Shown one piece after another: positions 51,365 through 60,563 of a stretch of 64,000 nt of DNA; position 1 is the stretch's first letter, and every line of letters starts with the position of its first letter. The notes below the pieces were generated by a model, which was not told the origin of the DNA, ran no database searches, and saw only the letters and a program-made list of their open reading frames with translations. The position numbers and the translations under genes were made by a program. The stretch is from Flavobacterium ranwuense (GTDB lineage: Bacteria; Bacteroidota; Bacteroidia; Flavobacteriales; Flavobacteriaceae), in the NCBI RefSeq assembly GCF_004349315.1, contig NZ_SMLH01000002.1:1-64000 (forward strand). Direction: 5' to 3'.

Positions 51365-51433
51365 TGGAGCTATTCCTGCTGTACGTTGCAATCTCCCGAA
51401 AAAACGGGAGGATTTCCACTGCCATCAGGGCTA
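51365..51433 (-). ncRNA. Structured intergenic element, copy 6 (rimO leader)
   Basis: On the minus strand it reads TAGCCCTGATGGCAGTGGAA, then a perfect CCTCCCG-TTTTTT-CGGGAGA hairpin, then TTGCAACGTACAGCAGGAAT and AGCTCC. It begins immediately downstream of the OmpP1 terminator and ends about 80 bases before the rimO start codon. Its compact form is very close to copy 5. Confidence 0.55.
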
Positions 51434-51435
51434 AA

Positions 51436-51468
51436 AAAAATCCGTTCCATGATAACGAAACGGATTTT
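51436..51468 (-). terminator. Terminator of the OmpP1/FadL-type gene
   Basis: On the minus strand AAAATCCGTT pairs with AACGGATTTT around TCGTTATCATGG and runs into TTTTAG. It lies 22 bases past the stop of the transport protein and abuts structured element copy 6. Confidence 0.82.
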
Positions 51469-51489
51469 AAATTTTATTTGTTGGATTGA

Positions 51490-53070
51490 TTACAATTCAA
51501 ATGATAATGTTACTGAAACATTGTTGTTTATGGCATCAATACTGGCACCATCTGTAAAGCCGTGATTAAAAAAACCTTGTTGTGAGTTTCTTTTGGCGTA
51601 AGAATACGCTAAATCTACTTTTGTAGAACCAAAACTGTATCCTAAACCTGCTGAATAACCGGTCAAATCACCTATAGTAACTCCGTTTTTATAAGGACTT
51701 TGTTCGTAACGATATCCTGCTCTTAAGCTCAAAGCCTCAATTTTATATTCAGCACCTATTCTTAGTTCGCCAGTAGTATCTAATGTTGAATTCATATCGC
51801 TATTTAGATCATTAAAATAAGGATCGTTTTCAGGTTTGAATTTAGTGTTGCTATAATCCTTAATTGCATAATCAACACTTAGCAAGCCAGATTTTCCAAA
51901 AATATAAGCGAAACTTCCAGTTAGTTTACTTGGAGTTTGTAGCTTATAAGGCTCGTAAATATTAACAATCTGAGGATTTACTACATCATTGGTGTCATCT
52001 TCATTAGTAGCGCTGCTTACTGCGACCAGACTTTGAGATAGTTCATCATTTAATTTATACCATGTAGATGATTCGTAAGCCAAACCTAAACGAATTTCAT
52101 CAGAAACCTTTGCAATTGCTCCCAGTTGAAAGGAGAATCCAGTTCCGTAAGTGTATAAGTCATTTTCAAAACGTAAATTGGTTACAGTGTAATCAGCTGT
52201 TAATGGAGCGTTGTTCTCTTCGTAAAAAGTAGATGATTTGTGAAAGTCAGTGAAATGGGAGTTCAAATTCAGTCCAATGAATAATTTGTCTTTATATGAT
52301 GTTGCAGCATTAAAAGATAATTTTCCGTTATATCCTGTACTGTAAACGGAATTTTCTTGGTAATAATTACCTCCTGCTGGAACATTCGAGGAATAAGGAG
52401 AATTATTATTGGTTTCATCATCGGGATCAATAATAAAGCCTTGGTAACCTAAAAATGCTTGTTGCGCTGCAAATCCATTTAAATTAGGGTATTGATTGTT
52501 TGGTAAATTACTTCCTAAAAATGAATATAAATCTGAAATGGATTCTCCAGGTTCCAGATTTACAAATTCTTGAGGTACCGGAGCTCCATTATTGGAATTG
52601 TTAGCGTAACTTAAAAAATAATCACCTATAGAATTGTTCGGATTGGTTCCGGCAGAAAAAACTCCGTTATCAAAATTAGTTGTGTTTTCGTAATTAACAC
52701 CCAGTGAAATCTTTTTCCAATTGCTATTTGAGTTTCTGTTGTTAAAAACAAAAACTGCACCCGCCTGATTCAAATCAAAGGAATTGTTTTTCTCGCTTGT
52801 TGTGTTGCCAAAGTAATTAGAGTTGTTTTTTGTATCAAAATTACTTAAGGTAAGAGCCATTTGGTTATTTGTAAATACTGCAGAACCCGCAGGATTTACA
52901 TTCAGAGAGGATAAATCACCACCAAGAGCTCCAAAAGCACCACTCATTGCTCTAAAACGAGCTGTTCCGTTCAGGTTGTCCTGTGCATAACGCATAGCAT
53001 CTGATATTTCTTGTGATTGAGCAATGCTTGCAGAGAAGCCTAAAGCTAATAAGAATATATATTTTTTCAT
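51490..53070 (-). CDS. FadL/OmpP1-type outer-membrane transport protein
   Basis: A 526-residue barrel protein of the long-chain fatty-acid/hydrophobic compound transporter family. The signal peptide is MKKYIFLLALGFSASIAQSQ; the mature start EISDAMRYAQDNLNGTARFRAMSGAFGALGGDLSSLNVNPAGSAVF contains the 'NPA' N-terminal hatch region, and the C-terminus ends in strands with VTLSFEL. Low-complexity Asn/Ser loops (NNSNNGAP) lie between strands. It likely takes up hydrophobic compounds. It is downstream of the Asn/Trp/Gly lipoprotein and upstream of rimO. Confidence 0.88.
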   Translation of the reverse strand: MKKYIFLLALGFSASIAQSQEISDAMRYAQDNLNGTARFRAMSGAFGALGGDLSSLNVNPAGSAVFTNNQMALTLSNFDTKNNSNYFGNTTSEKNNSFDLNQAGAVFVFNNRNSNSNWKKISLGVNYENTTNFDNGVFSAGTNPNNSIGDYFLSYANNSNNGAPVPQEFVNLEPGESISDLYSFLGSNLPNNQYPNLNGFAAQQAFLGYQGFIIDPDDETNNNSPYSSNVPAGGNYYQENSVYSTGYNGKLSFNAATSYKDKLFIGLNLNSHFTDFHKSSTFYEENNAPLTADYTVTNLRFENDLYTYGTGFSFQLGAIAKVSDEIRLGLAYESSTWYKLNDELSQSLVAVSSATNEDDTNDVVNPQIVNIYEPYKLQTPSKLTGSFAYIFGKSGLLSVDYAIKDYSNTKFKPENDPYFNDLNSDMNSTLDTTGELRIGAEYKIEALSLRAGYRYEQSPYKNGVTIGDLTGYSAGLGYSFGSTKVDLAYSYAKRNSQQGFFNHGFTDGASIDAINNNVSVTLSFEL

Positions 53071-53125
53071 TTTTAATTCGTAAAGTTTAATTTAATATTA
53101 AAATAGGAATGGATATAAATAATTA

Positions 53126-54136
53126 TTATCCTCTGCCGCCTCTTCCGCCACCGGATGATCTACCGCCTCCAGAATTTCCAGAATTATTTGATCCGGAACT
53201 ATTTGAGCTAGGAGTATATGATCTGGAATTGTTGTCGTTTCTTGAACTTGGAGTATAAGATCTGTTGGGAGAGTTATTTTGGCTACGGGGACTATTCGTG
53301 TTGGATCTTCTGCTTGGGTTGTTATAAGAATTGTTTCGCGATTGTCCTTGATTTCTTGAAAATGTTGGACTTGTTCTATTGAATCCGTTTGTAGTACTTC
53401 TTCTGAGATTAGTATTGGTATTTCCTCTGTAATTTGAATTATTGGATCTTCCGCTAACGGTATTACTTTGATTTCTGGAGTAATTTGCTGCATTTCGAGT
53501 AGTGTAATTTCGATTACTGTTTGCGTTGTTGGTGTAAGAAGAACCTCTTCTGCTTGCGTTATAGGAATAGTTTCTATTATTATAGTAATTGGAATGTCCC
53601 CAGTTATTTCCATACCAGTTATTCCAACCCCAATTATTTCCATACCAGTTATTCCAGCCCCAATTATTACCGTACCAGTTGTTGCCGTACCAATTATTCC
53701 AGCCAAAACCAACGTTCATGCCCCAACCGTAACTGCCATTCCATCCCCAGTTATTTCCGTACCAGTTATTCATTCCCCATCCATTGTCGTAAACGTTTAT
53801 ACTTACAGTTTGAGGATTACTGCCCCATCCGGGATAGTTGGTATAGTCTTGTAGGCTATCGTTTTCTATGTTGTAATCATTGTAATTATCTACATCTGTA
53901 AAAATTTCAACAGGCTGATTAGTGTTCTGTAAAGACCCAAAATAGTCTTTATATTGATTATTTGGAGCATTTTGCGTCTCTACTTCAACAGTTTTTCTTG
54001 GAGCGTTACCATATATTCCGTCAGAATCATAGTAAGAACTGTTTTGGTAGGAGCCACAAGATGTCAACAGGACGCTCAAAAATCCAACAATGTAATATAT
54101 CGTCGGGTTTCGGAAGGAAAGAGTACTAGTTTTCAT
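53126..54136 (-). CDS. Lipoprotein with Asn/Trp/Tyr/Gly tandem repeats
   Basis: A 336-residue lipoprotein starting MKTSTLSFRNPTIYYIVG; cysteine 27 in VLLTSC is the lipid anchor. Residues about 125-190 are tandem copies of the ten-residue unit NWYGNNWGWN (53597-53780 in DNA), rich in aromatic residues. The last 150 residues are a Ser/Asn/Arg-rich low-complexity tail ending in glycines (GGGRSSGGGRGGRG). Such proteins are often mislabelled vitellogenin-like. The extended repeat could self-associate or bind carbohydrate at the cell surface. I choose the internal ATG at 54136 because the nine residues before it precede the signal peptide without benefit. Confidence 0.75.
   Translation of the reverse strand: MKTSTLSFRNPTIYYIVGFLSVLLTSCGSYQNSSYYDSDGIYGNAPRKTVEVETQNAPNNQYKDYFGSLQNTNQPVEIFTDVDNYNDYNIENDSLQDYTNYPGWGSNPQTVSINVYDNGWGMNNWYGNNWGWNGSYGWGMNVGFGWNNWYGNNWYGNNWGWNNWYGNNWGWNNWYGNNWGHSNYYNNRNYSYNASRRGSSYTNNANSNRNYTTRNAANYSRNQSNTVSGRSNNSNYRGNTNTNLRRSTTNGFNRTSPTFSRNQGQSRNNSYNNPSRRSNTNSPRSQNNSPNRSYTPSSRNDNNSRSYTPSSNSSGSNNSGNSGGGRSSGGGRGGRG
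53597..53780. repeat. 30-base tandem repeat within the lipoprotein gene
   Basis: Three or more imperfect units of about 30 bases (ATACCAGTTATTCCAACCCC plus AATTATTTCC on the plus strand) encode the NWYGNNWGWN motif on the minus strand. Unit length is divisible by three, so copy number changes keep the frame. Confidence 0.75.
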
Positions 54137-54237
54137 ATATATGGAGTTTTTATTGTTGGACATTACAAAAATAGTTAGTTTTGCTGAACTATTTATTTAA
54201 AAAACATTAATGCAAAATTTGTGCCAAACTATTCAAC

Positions 54238-55716
54238 ATGAGTAAGAACTTAACTACAAGATCAGAAGATTATTCAAAATGGTATAACGAGTTGGTTGTT
54301 AAAGCCGATTTAGCCGAAAATTCAGGAGTTAGAGGTTGTATGGTTATCAAACCTTACGGATATGCGATATGGGAAAAAATGCAAGCTGAATTAGATCGAA
54401 TGTTTAAAGAAACAGGACATCAAAACGCCTACTTTCCGTTATTTGTTCCAAAAAGTATGTTTGAGGCTGAAGAGAAAAATGCGGAAGGATTTGCAAAAGA
54501 ATGTGCAATTGTAACTCACTATAGATTAAAAAATGATCCGGACAGGCCAGGGAAACTTATGGTTGATCCTAATGCAAAATTAGAGGAGGAATTGATCGTT
54601 CGTCCTACAAGTGAGGCTATTATTTGGTCTACTTATAAAGGATGGGTTCAGTCTTACAGAGATTTACCTTTGTTAATTAATCAATGGGCGAATGTGGTGC
54701 GTTGGGAAATGAGAACTAGATTGTTTTTGCGAACAGCAGAATTTTTATGGCAAGAAGGGCATACTGCCCATGCAACAAAAGCGGAAGCTGTTGAGGAATC
54801 CGAAAAAATGATGAATGTATATGCTGACTTTGCCGAGAATTTCATGGCAATGCCAGTTATAAAAGGAATGAAAACCGAAACGGAGCGTTTTGCAGGAGCA
54901 GAAGAAACCTATTGTATCGAAGCTTTAATGCAAGATGGAAAAGCGTTGCAAGCTGGGACTTCGCATTTTTTGGGTCAAAATTTTGCGAAAGCTTTTGACG
55001 TTAAATTTGCAAATGCCGAAGGGAAGCAAGAATATGTTTGGGGGACTTCTTGGGGTGTTTCGACTCGTTTGATGGGTGCATTAGTAATGACGCATTCAGA
55101 TGATCAAGGATTGGTACTGCCTCCTAGTTTAGCTCCTATTCAGGTAGTGATTGTTCCTATTTACAAAACAGACGAGCAATTGGCAGCAATAACAGCTGAA
55201 GTAAATGTTTTGACAGCAGCTTTGCGAAAATTACAGATCTCCGTGAAATTTGATGACAGAACCACTCAGAAACCAGGTTTTAAATTTGCGGAATGGGAAT
55301 TAAAAGGAGTACCTGTTAGAATTGCTGTAGGTCCAAAAGATTTAGAAAATGGAACTTTCGAGGTAGCAAGAAGAGATACATTGACTAAAGAAGTAGTTTC
55401 TAAAGATGGAATTACGACTTACATCAGCGATTTATTGGAACAAATTCAAAAAGAATTGTTCGAAAAAGCATTAAATTATAGAAATACACATATTACCGAA
55501 GTAAATAGCTTTGAAGAGTTTAAAGAGGTTTTAGACACTAAAGGAGGTTTTGTATCAGCACATTGGGATGGAACTGCAGCAACTGAGGAGAAGATTAAAG
55601 ACTTAACTAAAGCGACTATCAGATGTATTCCTTTAGACAGGGTTTCAGCAGCGGGAAGCTGTGTTTTTACTGGTGAAAGCTCATTAGGGAGAGTGTTATT
55701 TGCAAAGGCATATTAA
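54238..55716 (+). CDS. proS: Prolyl-tRNA synthetase, short (archaeal/eukaryotic-like) type
   Basis: A 492-residue prolyl-tRNA synthetase that charges tRNA-Pro. It begins [29 protein letters not shown], and the class II motifs are [23 protein letters not shown]..., [12 protein letters not shown] (motif 2 region) and [15 protein letters not shown]. It lacks the YbaK-like editing insertion and resembles the eukaryote/archaeal subtype found in Bacteroidota. The C-terminal domain includes [16 protein letters not shown] and [16 protein letters not shown]. The stop is followed by an AT-rich tract and a tRNA operon promoter. Confidence 0.96.
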   Translation: MSKNLTTRSEDYSKWYNELVVKADLAENSGVRGCMVIKPYGYAIWEKMQAELDRMFKETGHQNAYFPLFVPKSMFEAEEKNAEGFAKECAIVTHYRLKNDPDRPGKLMVDPNAKLEEELIVRPTSEAIIWSTYKGWVQSYRDLPLLINQWANVVRWEMRTRLFLRTAEFLWQEGHTAHATKAEAVEESEKMMNVYADFAENFMAMPVIKGMKTETERFAGAEETYCIEALMQDGKALQAGTSHFLGQNFAKAFDVKFANAEGKQEYVWGTSWGVSTRLMGALVMTHSDDQGLVLPPSLAPIQVVIVPIYKTDEQLAAITAEVNVLTAALRKLQISVKFDDRTTQKPGFKFAEWELKGVPVRIAVGPKDLENGTFEVARRDTLTKEVVSKDGITTYISDLLEQIQKELFEKALNYRNTHITEVNSFEEFKEVLDTKGGFVSAHWDGTAATEEKIKDLTKATIRCIPLDRVSAAGSCVFTGESSLGRVLFAKAY

Positions 55717-55744
55717 AAAAAAATAATTTTTTTTGCATGTACTA

Positions 55745-55774
55745 TTGTACGTTTCAAAAATAGTTGTATTTTTG
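55745..55774 (+). promoter_or_regulatory. Promoter of the tRNA-Glu / rpsT operon
   Basis: TTG (55745-55747) and TATTTTTG (55767-55774), 19 bases apart, fit the Bacteroidota -33/-7 consensus. Transcription would start near 55781, 14 bases before the first tRNA. Confidence 0.75.
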
Positions 55775-55794
55775 CATCCGCATTAGAGAAGCAG

Positions 55795-55866
55795 GGCCCG
55801 TTCGTCTATCGGTTAGGACGCATGGTTTTCATCCATGTAAGAGCGGTTCGATTCCGCTACGGGCTA
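55795..55866 (+). tRNA. tRNA-Glu (anticodon TTC), copy 1
   Basis: A 72-base cloverleaf: acceptor GGCCCGT pairs with ACGGGCT plus discriminator A; D-arm GTCT/GGAC; anticodon stem CATGG/CCATG with loop TTTTCAT, anticodon TTC; T-arm AGCGG/CCGCT with TTCGATT. CCA is not encoded. Confidence 0.97.
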
Positions 55867-55913
55867 CTATTTTTATTGCATGTTAAAGTTTTCCTGAACT
55901 TAGAGGGAAGTAT

Positions 55914-55985
55914 GGCCCGTTCGTCTATCGGTTAGGACGCATGGTTTTCATCCATGTAAGAGCGGTTCGATTCCGCTACGGGCTA
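55914..55985 (+). tRNA. tRNA-Glu (anticodon TTC), copy 2
   Basis: Identical body to the first copy, including the anticodon TTC. Spaced 47 bases after it, in the same transcript. Confidence 0.97.
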
Positions 55986-56026
55986 CAATTTCAATATTTT
56001 AGATTGATAAAAACTTAGGGGATAAT

Positions 56027-56098
56027 GGTCCGTTCGTCTAGGGGTTAGGACGCCAAGATTTCGTCTTGGTAACAGGGGTTCGATTCCCTTACGGACTA
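56027..56098 (+). tRNA. tRNA-Glu-like (anticodon TTC), divergent copy 3
   Basis: Cloverleaf with acceptor GGTCCGT/ACGGACT (G1-U72), D-arm GTCT/GGAC, anticodon stem CCAAG/CTTGG and loop ATTTCGT, which also gives anticodon TTC. It differs from copies 1-2 at many positions: base 37 is G and base 32 is A, and the T-arm contains a G-U pair. It should read Glu codons but is a distinct isodecoder. Confidence 0.85.
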
Positions 56099-56130
56099 CA
56101 AAAATTAGTAAAAGATAAAAAAATAATAAA

Positions 56131-56382
56131 ATGGCAAATCATAAATCAGCTTTAAAGAGAATTAGAAGTAACGAAAAGAGAAGAGTATTAAACAGATACC
56201 AACATAAAACTACTCGTAACGCTATCAAAGCTTTGAGAATAGCTACTGATAAAACAGATGCTACTTCTAAATTATCAAGCGTGATATCTATGATTGATAA
56301 ATTAGCTAAGAAGAATATCATTCATGATAACAAAGCATCTAATTTAAAATCTAAATTAACGAAGCACGTTGCTAAATTGTAA
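56131..56382 (+). CDS. rpsT: 30S ribosomal protein S20
   Basis: An 83-residue helical basic protein starting MANHKSALKRIRSNEKRRVLNRYQHKTTRNAIKAL and ending KLTKHVAKL, matching bS20, which binds 16S rRNA. It follows three tRNA-Glu genes by 32 bases and appears to be in the same transcription unit. Confidence 0.97.
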   Translation: MANHKSALKRIRSNEKRRVLNRYQHKTTRNAIKALRIATDKTDATSKLSSVISMIDKLAKKNIIHDNKASNLKSKLTKHVAKL

Positions 56383-56404
56383 TTAACACAATTTATTTAA
56401 GATA

Positions 56405-56438
56405 TAAAAAAAGCTCTCATAAATGAGAGCTTTTTTTA
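56405..56438. terminator. Bidirectional terminator, rpsT / response regulator
   Basis: AAAAAAGCTCTCAT pairs with ATGAGAGCTTTTTTT with A and T tracts on both sides, so it can end both the tRNA/rpsT transcript and the convergent receiver gene. Confidence 0.92.
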
Positions 56439-56452
56439 TATCTTATATTCTT

Positions 56453-56857
56453 TTATTCTATCTTGTTCTTTAAGTATTCAAGCATTGAATGGGTAATTGG
56501 TTTAGATAGGAAGTCAATTACCATTGGGTATTGTTTTGCTTTTTCTAAGTCTTCAGGGTCTATGGTTGAGGAAAGGACAACGACTTTTATAGTATTGAAT
56601 TCTGAAAATTCCGGACTATTGAAATGATCCAGAAATTCCCATCCCCCCATTACGGGCATATTCAAATCTAAAAAAATTAATTGCGGCTGTTGGTTTGGTT
56701 TATTCTTGACATATCTGATAGTGTTGAAATAGCTGAGGGCTTCTTCGCCATTTTGAGCGGTTATTATTTCATTAGAAAACGATGATTTGATTATTACTTT
56801 TTTGCATAACATAAGTGTTATCGGGTCGTCATCAATGCATAAAATTTGATCTAGCAT
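56453..56857 (-). CDS. Single-domain response regulator
   Basis: A 134-residue receiver without output domain (Rcp1-like): ILCIDDDPITL near the N-terminus, phospho-aspartate in LIFLDLNMPVMGGWEFL, T/S in VVVLSSTIDPEDLE and lysine in FLSKPITH. It signals by protein interaction. Its start overlaps the kinase stop by one base (TAATG), so it is the coupled partner of the PAS kinase. Confidence 0.93.
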   Translation of the reverse strand: MLDQILCIDDDPITLMLCKKVIIKSSFSNEIITAQNGEEALSYFNTIRYVKNKPNQQPQLIFLDLNMPVMGGWEFLDHFNSPEFSEFNTIKVVVLSSTIDPEDLEKAKQYPMVIDFLSKPITHSMLEYLKNKIE

Positions 56858-58575
56858 TATTGTTGTTTGTTTTTAAATGTTAATGTAAACGTAGTTCCTT
56901 TATTGACTTCGCTTTCAATTTCAATTGTTCCTCCCATTGTTTCAACTTGAGATTTTACTAAATAAAGACCTAGTCCTTTGCTGTCAGGGTAATTATGGAA
57001 ACGCTGATAAAGTCCAAATACTTTATCTCTGTTTCTTTCTAAATCGATACCTATCCCGTTATCTTTAAAAATTAATACAACGGTATCATCGATTTCATGA
57101 GTGGTAATGGTTATTTTGAGTTTTCTGTTTTCGGATTTGTATTTTATGGCATTTGTCAAAAGATTCAATAATATGCTTTCTATGTAAGCTTTATTGATAT
57201 TTAGAATGGAAACTTTTTCGAAATTGAGTTTTATGATTGGTTTGTATAATTCAATTTGAAAATTAAGTTGACTAAAAACATTTTCAAAAATTTCTTTTAT
57301 TAAGACAGCTTCCTTCTGAATAGAAGGATTATCTTTTATGATAATAACTTTTACTAAATCATTGATAGTGTCATTTAATAAATGAGTAGATTTATTAAAG
57401 CCATCTAAGATTTCTTTTAATTCTTGGTTTTCAATAGGAATGTCTTCCAATAGATTCAGCAACCCAGTTAAGTTAGATAATGGAGCTCTAAGGTTGTGAG
57501 AGGTTATATAAGAAAACTGCTTTAAGTCTTTGTTGTTTTGAGTTAATTCTCTAATAAGCTGCTCTTTTTCTTTTTCTTGATTTTTTTCATCGGTTATGTC
57601 TCTTTGAATGGAAATCCAGTGAGAAAGTTCATTCTCTGAATTGTAAATAGGTATCATTGAGAAACGAACCCAATATTCTTCTTTGTCTTTGGTTAGACTG
57701 ATTGTTTCTATAAGACATTCCTCTTTGTTTTTTATTGCGTCTAATAGTTTTTCGAGTTCATTACTATCAGAATTTGGACTGTTGAAGATATCCGGAGATT
57801 TTCCTATTATATCATCAGATTCATATCCTGACATAATAGAAAAAGCGGGATTTACATAGATGATGTTGGGTATTTTTCCGTCAATTGAATCAGTTTCGGT
57901 GATTATGATAGAATCTTTGGATTGGGTAATTACAGTTTCCAGTAATTTAAGTCGTTGTTCTTCTTCTTTCTGTTTTGTAATATCTTGTATGGCTCCAATC
58001 ATTCTAATGGCTTTCCCGTTTTCATCTTTCAGGAGAAATCCTCTGTCTAGAACATATTTGTAAGTGTCGTTTGCGCATTTGAAACGGTATTGATCTTGCC
58101 AGTTTTCGGTTTTTTGTTCTATAAAGGAGTATAGTTTAATAGACATTTTAATGCTGTCTTCGGGATGAATTTTATCAAACCACCATTTTGAACTATCTCC
58201 CACTTCATTGTCACTATAGCCAAAAACACTTTCAATTCCTTTGTTCCAAGAAAAGCTGTCTTCTTGTATTTTCCAATCCCAAATAGTATCGCTGGTTGCT
58301 TTAGCTACAATATCGTATTTTTCATTTGACTCCTTAATTTCGTCATTTGTGTTTTTAAGCTTTTCAAAAATGGCTATGTTCCGAGTGTCGTTTTTTGATA
58401 AAATAAGTTTAAAAATTATTCCAGTAAAAAATATAAATAAGATGTCTTTAGTGAAATTGTAAAATTGATTATTTGAATCAGAAATATATTCTTGTAATAA
58501 TTTATGACTAACAATGGCTACAAACATTGAGATTAGAATGTAGATGATGATTACTTGATTGGTTTTGTTTTTCAT
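56857..58575 (-). CDS. PAS-domain sensor histidine kinase
   Basis: A 572-residue kinase. Two membrane helices near residues 8-26 and 43-62 are followed by two PAS domains (TSDTIWDWKIQEDSFSWNKGIESVFGYSD..., and IIYVNPAFSIMSGYESDDIIGKSPDIFNS) each with a PAC motif (DQYRFKCANDTYKYV, 'ISIQRDITDEKNQ'). The HisKA segment is YITSHNLRAPLSNLTGLLNLL with the phospho-acceptor in SHNLRAP, an HWE/phytochrome-type variant of the DHE motif. The ATPase has NAIKYK, DNGIGID and GLGLYLVKS. It feeds the receiver gene to its left. Confidence 0.93.
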   Translation of the reverse strand: MKNKTNQVIIIYILISMFVAIVSHKLLQEYISDSNNQFYNFTKDILFIFFTGIIFKLILSKNDTRNIAIFEKLKNTNDEIKESNEKYDIVAKATSDTIWDWKIQEDSFSWNKGIESVFGYSDNEVGDSSKWWFDKIHPEDSIKMSIKLYSFIEQKTENWQDQYRFKCANDTYKYVLDRGFLLKDENGKAIRMIGAIQDITKQKEEEQRLKLLETVITQSKDSIIITETDSIDGKIPNIIYVNPAFSIMSGYESDDIIGKSPDIFNSPNSDSNELEKLLDAIKNKEECLIETISLTKDKEEYWVRFSMIPIYNSENELSHWISIQRDITDEKNQEKEKEQLIRELTQNNKDLKQFSYITSHNLRAPLSNLTGLLNLLEDIPIENQELKEILDGFNKSTHLLNDTINDLVKVIIIKDNPSIQKEAVLIKEIFENVFSQLNFQIELYKPIIKLNFEKVSILNINKAYIESILLNLLTNAIKYKSENRKLKITITTHEIDDTVVLIFKDNGIGIDLERNRDKVFGLYQRFHNYPDSKGLGLYLVKSQVETMGGTIEIESEVNKGTTFTLTFKNKQQ

Positions 58576-58720
58576 TACTCAAATATAATTAATTATTGCG
58601 GAATTATTAAACAACATCCGTAACTTATTTTTGAGATTTTGTTAAAGACCTATTTTTGTGTCTAATGCGTTAAGAATATGTAAACTATTGCAGAAATATT
58701 TTTTATACCAAAAAAAAGTG

Positions 58721-58728
58721 TACCTTTG
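58721..58728 (+). promoter_or_regulatory. -7 promoter box of typA
   Basis: TACCTTTG, a TAnnTTTG match, is followed by CACCC; it lies 19 bases before the typA start. Confidence 0.6.
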
Positions 58729-58747
58729 CACCCATTAAAAATCACAG

Positions 58748-60544
58748 ATGGAATCTATTAGAAACATTGCAATTATTGCCCACGTCGATCACGGTAAAAC
58801 AACTTTGGTTGATAAAATTATGTATCACTGTCAGTTATTTCGTGATAACGAAAACACAGGTGACTTAATCCTTGATAACAACGACTTAGAGCGTGAAAGA
58901 GGTATTACCATTACTTCAAAGAATGTTTCTGTAGTATACAAAGGAACAAAAATCAACATTATCGATACTCCTGGTCACGCCGATTTTGGTGGTGAAGTAG
59001 AGCGTGTATTGAATATGGCTGATGGAGTTTGTCTACTTGTAGATGCTTTTGAAGGACCAATGCCACAAACGCGTTTTGTATTGCAAAAAGCACTTGACCT
59101 TGGTTTAAAACCATGCGTTGTTATTAATAAAGTAGATAAAGAAAACTGTACTCCTGAAGAAGTTCACGAAAAAGTTTTCGATTTAATGTTCGAATTAGGA
59201 GCAGAAGAGTGGCAATTGGATTTTCCAACTGTTTACGGTTCGGCTAAAAATAACTGGATGTCTGACCATTGGGAAAACGTAACTGATAATGTTGAAGCAT
59301 TGTTAGATATGGTTATTGAAAATGTACCACCTCCAAAAGTTTCTGAAGGAACGCCACAAATGTTAATTACTTCATTAGACTTCTCAGCTTTTACAGGTCG
59401 TATTGCTATTGGTCGTTTGGAAAGAGGTGTTTTGAATGAAGGTATGCCAATCTCATTAGTAAAAAGAGACGGTACTGTAATGAAATCTAGAATTAAAGAA
59501 CTTCATACTTTTGAAGGTCTTGGTCGTAAAAAAGTACAACAAGTAATTGCTGGAGATATCTGTGCGATTATTGGAGTTGAAGGATTTGAAATTGGAGATA
59601 CTATCGCTGATTTTGAAAACCCGGAAGCGTTGAAAACAATTGATATTGACGAACCTACTATGAGTATGTTGTTTACAATTAATGATTCTCCTTTCTTCGG
59701 AAAAGATGGTAAATTTGTAACTTCTCGTCATATTAGAGAACGTTTGACAAAAGAATTAGAGAAAAACTTAGCAATGAAATTGGGTGAAACTGATTCTGCT
59801 GATAAATTCATGGTTTTTGGTCGTGGAGTACTTCACTTATCTGTTCTTATTGAAACAATGAGAAGAGAAGGATATGAGTTGCAAATTGGTCAACCGCAGG
59901 TTATTATCAAAGAAATTGATGGTAAAAAATGTGAGCCTATTGAGGAATTGACAATCGACTTACCAGAAACTCTTTCGGGAAGAGCGGTAGAGTTTGTTTC
60001 TTTCCGTAAAGGAGAAATGTTGAGTATGGAAACTAAAGGTGAGCGTATGATTATAAAATTTAATATTCCTTCACGTGGAATTATTGGATTGCGTAACCAA
60101 TTGCTTACTGCTACTGCTGGTGAGGCCATTATGGCACATCGTTTTATAGGATATGAGCCTTACAAAGGTGAAATTTCTGGTCGTAACAAAGGTTCATTGA
60201 TTTCTATGGAAAAAGGAAAAGCTATTCCTTATTCTATCGATAAATTGCAAGATCGTGGTAGATTCTTCGTTAATCCTAATGATGAAATTTACGAAGGTCA
60301 AGTAATTGGAGAAAACTCTCGTAGCGATGATATGTGTGTGAACGTGACTAAAGAGAAAAAACAATCTAACGTTCGTTCTTCTGGAAATGACGATAAAGCT
60401 AGAATTATTCCTCCAGTTATTTTCTCTCTTGAAGAAGCTTTAGAGTACATTCAAAAAGATGAGTATGTTGAAGTAACTCCAAAAAACATCCGTTTGAGAA
60501 AAATATATTTGACAGAAACAGATAGAAAAAGATTTAAATTCTAA
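58748..60544 (+). CDS. typA: Ribosome-associated GTPase TypA/BipA
   Basis: A 598-residue translational GTPase. The G domain has [15 protein letters not shown] (G1, residues 11-25), RGITITSKN (G2), [16 protein letters not shown] (G3) and NKVDKE (G4). Later domains end with the C-terminal [46 protein letters not shown], diagnostic of TypA/BipA versus EF-G or LepA. It binds the ribosome, helps 50S assembly at low temperature and influences stress adaptation. It is monocistronic with its own terminator. Confidence 0.97.
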   Translation: MESIRNIAIIAHVDHGKTTLVDKIMYHCQLFRDNENTGDLILDNNDLERERGITITSKNVSVVYKGTKINIIDTPGHADFGGEVERVLNMADGVCLLVDAFEGPMPQTRFVLQKALDLGLKPCVVINKVDKENCTPEEVHEKVFDLMFELGAEEWQLDFPTVYGSAKNNWMSDHWENVTDNVEALLDMVIENVPPPKVSEGTPQMLITSLDFSAFTGRIAIGRLERGVLNEGMPISLVKRDGTVMKSRIKELHTFEGLGRKKVQQVIAGDICAIIGVEGFEIGDTIADFENPEALKTIDIDEPTMSMLFTINDSPFFGKDGKFVTSRHIRERLTKELEKNLAMKLGETDSADKFMVFGRGVLHLSVLIETMRREGYELQIGQPQVIIKEIDGKKCEPIEELTIDLPETLSGRAVEFVSFRKGEMLSMETKGERMIIKFNIPSRGIIGLRNQLLTATAGEAIMAHRFIGYEPYKGEISGRNKGSLISMEKGKAIPYSIDKLQDRGRFFVNPNDEIYEGQVIGENSRSDDMCVNVTKEKKQSNVRSSGNDDKARIIPPVIFSLEEALEYIQKDEYVEVTPKNIRLRKIYLTETDRKRFKF

Positions 60545-60563
60545 TTTTTATTTTTTTAAATAT

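Noticed and set aside
51285..51425. Extended RimO N-terminus
   Set aside because: The extra 47 codons cross a structured intergenic element, and RimO proteins start near the MTTase motif.
53098..53712. A 204-residue minus-strand frame, Ile/Thr/Pro rich, overlapping the repeat lipoprotein
   Set aside because: Low-complexity composition arises from reading the Asn/Trp repeat and its tail in a second frame; the other frame has a lipobox and sensible domains.
53597..53780. Possible CRISPR array because of 30-base units
   Set aside because: Units are contiguous without unique spacers and lie inside a coding frame; no cas genes are present.
53468..53901. Two plus-strand frames across the same repeats, rich in Val/Ile/Pro or Ser/Tyr/Cys
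   Set aside because: They are artefacts of the 30-base repeat on the antisense strand, with no signal peptide or conserved motif.
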